NCBI GenBank assembly: GCA_030149115.1
Contig: JASBSE010000098.1
Span: 1-9,571, forward strand
Direction: 5' to 3'
DNA length: 9,571 bases
DNA from: Winogradskyella sp.
Lineage (GTDB): Bacteria > Bacteroidota > Bacteroidia > Flavobacteriales > Flavobacteriaceae
A program made the translations under genes and the position numbers. The number at the start of each line of letters is the position of its first letter. Positions within the stretch are counted from its first letter, which is position 1. Shown here one piece after another: positions 7,551 to 9,571 of the stretch. The notes beneath the pieces are model-generated. The model did not search any database, had not been told where the DNA came from, and saw only the letters and a program-made list of their open reading frames with translations.

Positions 7551-8873
7551 CTAATCTTCATCATCGTCATCATCAATAAAATCGTTAGATGCTATGATTC
7601 TATTTACTTGTAATCTAAAATCAGGATTTCTTGTGTCTGAAACAGCAATAAAAGTTTCTTTATCAGAACCTTTAGCGTAAAGATTATTAAATGCTCTACT
7701 ACCATACCAGCTTTCTAAGTCATCATTATTAGAGTATCCTTTTCGGTATATATTTCCTTTACAGTTATTAAAGTACGTTTTAGTAAACTGAATTTTCTCA
7801 AGGTTTTGATTGTTTAGCTGAATTTCATCATCTAAAATTACAGCAGGATAAAAGCCTGAAATCACACTTTTATTAATAGCAAAAGATGCATCAGCACCAA
7901 TATAGATAGCTTCTTGTACAAGGCCAACTTGTATATCTGATTTTATATTGTCAGAAACATTTACTAGGGTTAGGTTTTCTGCATTAACAAAAGTTTGTCT
8001 CTTAGAAGTATCAGCCTCTTCTTTGTTGTCGTAAGATTTAACAACCATACATCTAGAACCATTTGCACTAGATACATAAGGAGACCTAATAGCTAATGAA
8101 TTGATTAATTGGCACTGCGTACCAAAATTAAACTCATAGTCGTTAGTTTTTGAACGGTAAGACACTAATTTTTCCAATATTACTGATCCTCCAAGTATAT
8201 TAAATGAATTACCAGCACAATAGCTTACCATTACATTTTCAACAACTGTTTTATTACCAACACCAGCTAAAGTTAAAGCATTGAAATAGCCATAATTCTT
8301 AGTTCTTTTACCAGCAAACTCTATTCTTACATATTTTAAAATACCAGATTCGCTTTCAGTATTACTACCTCCATAAGCAATATGCTCTGTAGAAGATGGT
8401 TTTAAACCGTAATTAAGAGACGATAATTGTCCGTATGTATTTAAAGGTGCATCACCTAAAAGAAATATTCCGCCCCAATCACCAGCCTTTTTACTGTCTC
8501 TACTAGAAGTAAAAATTATAGGATCAGTTTGAGTACCTTTTGCAATTAGTTTTGCTCCTTTGCTAACAATTAATGAAGCCTTAGAATCAAAATCCCCAAG
8601 AATTTTAGTTCCTGGTTCAATAGTTAAAGTAGCACTGTCGGTTACAAACACATCACCTATAAGAAGATAGACATCTCTCTTTAGTAATTTTGTGTCTTTT
8701 GAGATTTTCCCACTTAAAATCTGAGTTGGTTCTCCGTACTCTGATTGACTTGGTTTAAACTCTGTCCAGGAATTCAGCCAATTATCATAGCCTATTATTC
8801 CCTTTTCCTGTTGTGCAAAACAGTTGCTTAACACTAATAGAAAAATAAGCGCGGTTTGAGTAAAATTTTTCAT
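7551..8873 (-). CDS. Exported right-handed beta-helix-like protein with acidic tail, first gene of the operon
   Basis: The product has 440 residues. Residues 1-20 form a signal peptide, with likely cleavage in CFA-QQ; the Cys is not in a good lipobox. Residues about 50-345 resemble Bacteroidetes surface proteins of parallel beta-helix type: the strand LTIEPGTKILGD (83-94), LIVSKGAKLIAKGT (101-114), PIIFTSS (118-124), GDWGGIFLLGDAP (131-143), YGGSN (167-171) and SGILKYVRIEFAG (176-188). The protein ends in seven acidic residues (434-440, DDDDDED) after FI. I see no type A or type B T9SS sorting domain, so its route to the surface, if it reaches it, is unclear. It is the first gene after the promoter near 8927-8957 and lies 74 bp before the SprC-like gene with no terminator between. 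A link to gliding or adhesin display is inferred from position only. I cannot assign a precise function. Confidence 0.75.
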   Translation of the reverse strand: MKNFTQTALIFLLVLSNCFAQQEKGIIGYDNWLNSWTEFKPSQSEYGEPTQILSGKISKDTKLLKRDVYLLIGDVFVTDSATLTIEPGTKILGDFDSKASLIVSKGAKLIAKGTQTDPIIFTSSRDSKKAGDWGGIFLLGDAPLNTYGQLSSLNYGLKPSSTEHIAYGGSNTESESGILKYVRIEFAGKRTKNYGYFNALTLAGVGNKTVVENVMVSYCAGNSFNILGGSVILEKLVSYRSKTNDYEFNFGTQCQLINSLAIRSPYVSSANGSRCMVVKSYDNKEEADTSKRQTFVNAENLTLVNVSDNIKSDIQVGLVQEAIYIGADASFAINKSVISGFYPAVILDDEIQLNNQNLEKIQFTKTYFNNCKGNIYRKGYSNNDDLESWYGSRAFNNLYAKGSDKETFIAVSDTRNPDFRLQVNRIIASNDFIDDDDDED

Positions 8874-8926
8874 AGTAGTTAAATTTGTTAATTTGGGTTT
8901 TAAAGTAATTTTTCAACTAATTGCCT

Positions 8927-8957
8927 CAAACATAGGAATTAATCCTATGAAATACAA
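8927..8957 (-). promoter_or_regulatory. Bacteroidetes-type promoter for the beta-helix-sprCDB operon
   Basis: The minus strand reads TTG (8957-8955), 20 bases, then TATGTTTG (8934-8927), matching the Bacteroidetes primary sigma consensus of TTTG or TTG near -33 and TAnnTTTG near -7. Transcription would begin around 8920-8923, giving a leader of about 50 bases before the ATG at 8873. It is the only exact TAnnTTTG I found reading toward this gene in the intergenic region. No transcript data are available here. Confidence 0.55.
8931..8949. promoter_or_regulatory. Inverted repeat overlapping the promoter, possible operator
   Basis: CATAGGA (8931-8937) and TCCTATG (8943-8949) are perfect 7-bp arms around the 5-bp spacer ATTAA. 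The site covers the upstream half of the -7 element and part of the -33/-7 spacer, where a bound dimeric regulator would block RNA polymerase. It lies upstream of the predicted transcription start, so an RNA hairpin role is unlikely for this operon. Identity of any regulator is unknown. Confidence 0.4.
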
Positions 8958-9085
8958 GAAATTATCGTTGAAATACATAATTTTAATACTTACGTATAAA
9001 TTTTCTTACAAAATAAAAGGATTGGAATCACTATTTCAATGATAATTAACTATTTGAATATCAATAAATTGATTTTATTTAAAGC

Positions 9086-9115
9086 AAATAAAAAACCTCG
9101 CAATTTTGCGAGGTT
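9086..9115 (-). terminator. Rho-independent terminator after the 9139-9571 gene
   Basis: AACCTCGCAA (9094-9103) pairs perfectly with TTGCGAGGTT (9106-9115). Read on the minus strand, the GC-rich stem is followed by six T, then A and TTT. It sits about 23 bases after the stop codon of the small exported protein. It separates that gene from the adhesin operon, whose promoter lies downstream of it. Confidence 0.9.
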
Positions 9116-9138
9116 AAAAACATGAAATTGATTATAGA

Positions 9139-9571
9139 CTAATCCTCTTTGAAATCGTTGTATGTATGTAATGCTTTTAGAGTAGATTCATAAAACAAAA
9201 TCGCTGCTATAAGATCGTTGGTATCCGAATAGGGTAGGATTTTTGTTTGAAATTCTACAGTACTTTCAAAATATTCATCAGAAGCTTCTTTATTATCTTC
9301 CAACGCCTTTTTATTTTCTTTTGTTTCTGGTATACCCAATGATTTCATAGTGACACCAGGCTTAGTAGCAAATGCAATATTTGGTAAAATATTTACAATA
9401 ACTTCTATACGCTCTATATATAAAGTTAATAATTCACCTTTAGACATATCGTCTAGTTGTTCTCTACTGTGATATTTAGATATATTAACCTTACCACTAA
9501 TGATACTTTGTGAATCATCATCCTTTGATTTTTGTGCATTTCCAAAACCTATCATAAGGAAAAAAAGAGCA
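9139..9571 (-). CDS. Small exported protein of unknown function (5' end outside window)
   Basis: An internal ATG at 9555 would give 138 residues, but the frame stays open to the edge and the extra codons read ALFFL before MIGFGNAQ. Together these form the hydrophobic core and cleavage region of a signal peptide (cleavage near NAQ-K), so the true start almost certainly lies beyond 9571. The mature part is charged and probably helical: QLDDMSKGELLTLYIERIEV, then NKKALEDNKEASDEYFESTV and a C-terminal ILFYESTLKALHTYNDF. There are no cysteines after the signal region, no lipobox and no sorting domain. I do not recognise the family. A strong terminator ends its transcript, so it is not part of the downstream adhesin operon, although it lies on the same strand and may be functionally linked. 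Confidence 0.75.
   Translation of the reverse strand, partial: ALFFLMIGFGNAQKSKDDDSQSIISGKVNISKYHSREQLDDMSKGELLTLYIERIEVIVNILPNIAFATKPGVTMKSLGIPETKENKKALEDNKEASDEYFESTVEFQTKILPYSDTNDLIAAILFYESTLKALHTYNDFKED

Noticed and set aside
9021..9073. AT-rich imperfect hairpins (ATTGGAAT/ATTTCAAT at 9021-9040 and ATCAAT/ATTGAT at 9060-9073)
   Set aside because: They are short, AT-rich and of a kind expected by chance in this composition; no T-run or promoter element gives them a role.

Overview
The window is AT-rich, has no Shine-Dalgarno motifs of the usual kind in front of its genes, and encodes several hallmark families of gliding Bacteroidetes: SprB-type adhesin repeats, a PorP/SprF outer-membrane protein, and a type B (CHU_C, gliding motility-associated) C-terminal sorting domain of the type IX secretion system (T9SS). 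The source is therefore most likely a member of the Flavobacteriia, probably Flavobacteriaceae. All supported genes lie on the minus strand, so transcription runs from high to low coordinates.

Layout in transcription order. (1) 9571-9139: a small exported protein of unknown function, cut by the right edge, followed by a strong rho-independent terminator at 9086-9115. (2) 8874-9138: an intergenic region with that terminator, a Bacteroidetes-type promoter (TTG-N20-TATGTTTG) and a 7-bp inverted repeat that overlaps its -7 element. (3) 8873-7551: a secreted or surface protein that looks like a right-handed beta-helix and has an acidic tail. (4) 7476-6007: a secreted Ig-like protein with a type B T9SS sorting domain (SprC-like by context). 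(5) 6005-3396: a PorP/SprF domain joined to a long Ala/Glu/Lys-rich coiled coil and a SPOR-like C-terminus (SprD-like by context), starting one base after the previous stop codon. (6) 3330 to beyond position 1: the first 1110 codons of a very large SprB-like adhesin, with a signal peptide, a DUF3344-like region, a DUF11-like domain, an Ig-like domain and then an array of SprB-type repeats.

The order matches the sprC-sprD-sprB(-sprF) gliding-motility operon known from Flavobacterium johnsoniae. I expect a SprF (PorP-like) gene past the left edge, after the end of the adhesin. Genes 3-6 have short gaps (74, 1 and 65 bp) with no terminator visible between them, so they probably form one transcript from the promoter near 8927-8957. 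In the inferred working model, the type B cargo proteins (SprC-like and SprB-like) are exported by T9SS with PorP/SprF-family partners and displayed on the cell surface, where SprB acts as the mobile adhesin. The PorP-coiled coil-SPOR protein may tie an outer-membrane component to peptidoglycan.

The locus type is known. The least ordinary parts are the PorP-coiled coil-SPOR architecture with its near-perfect 174-bp tandem repeat, the operator-like inverted repeat on the promoter, and the beta-helix first gene, which has no recognisable sorting domain.
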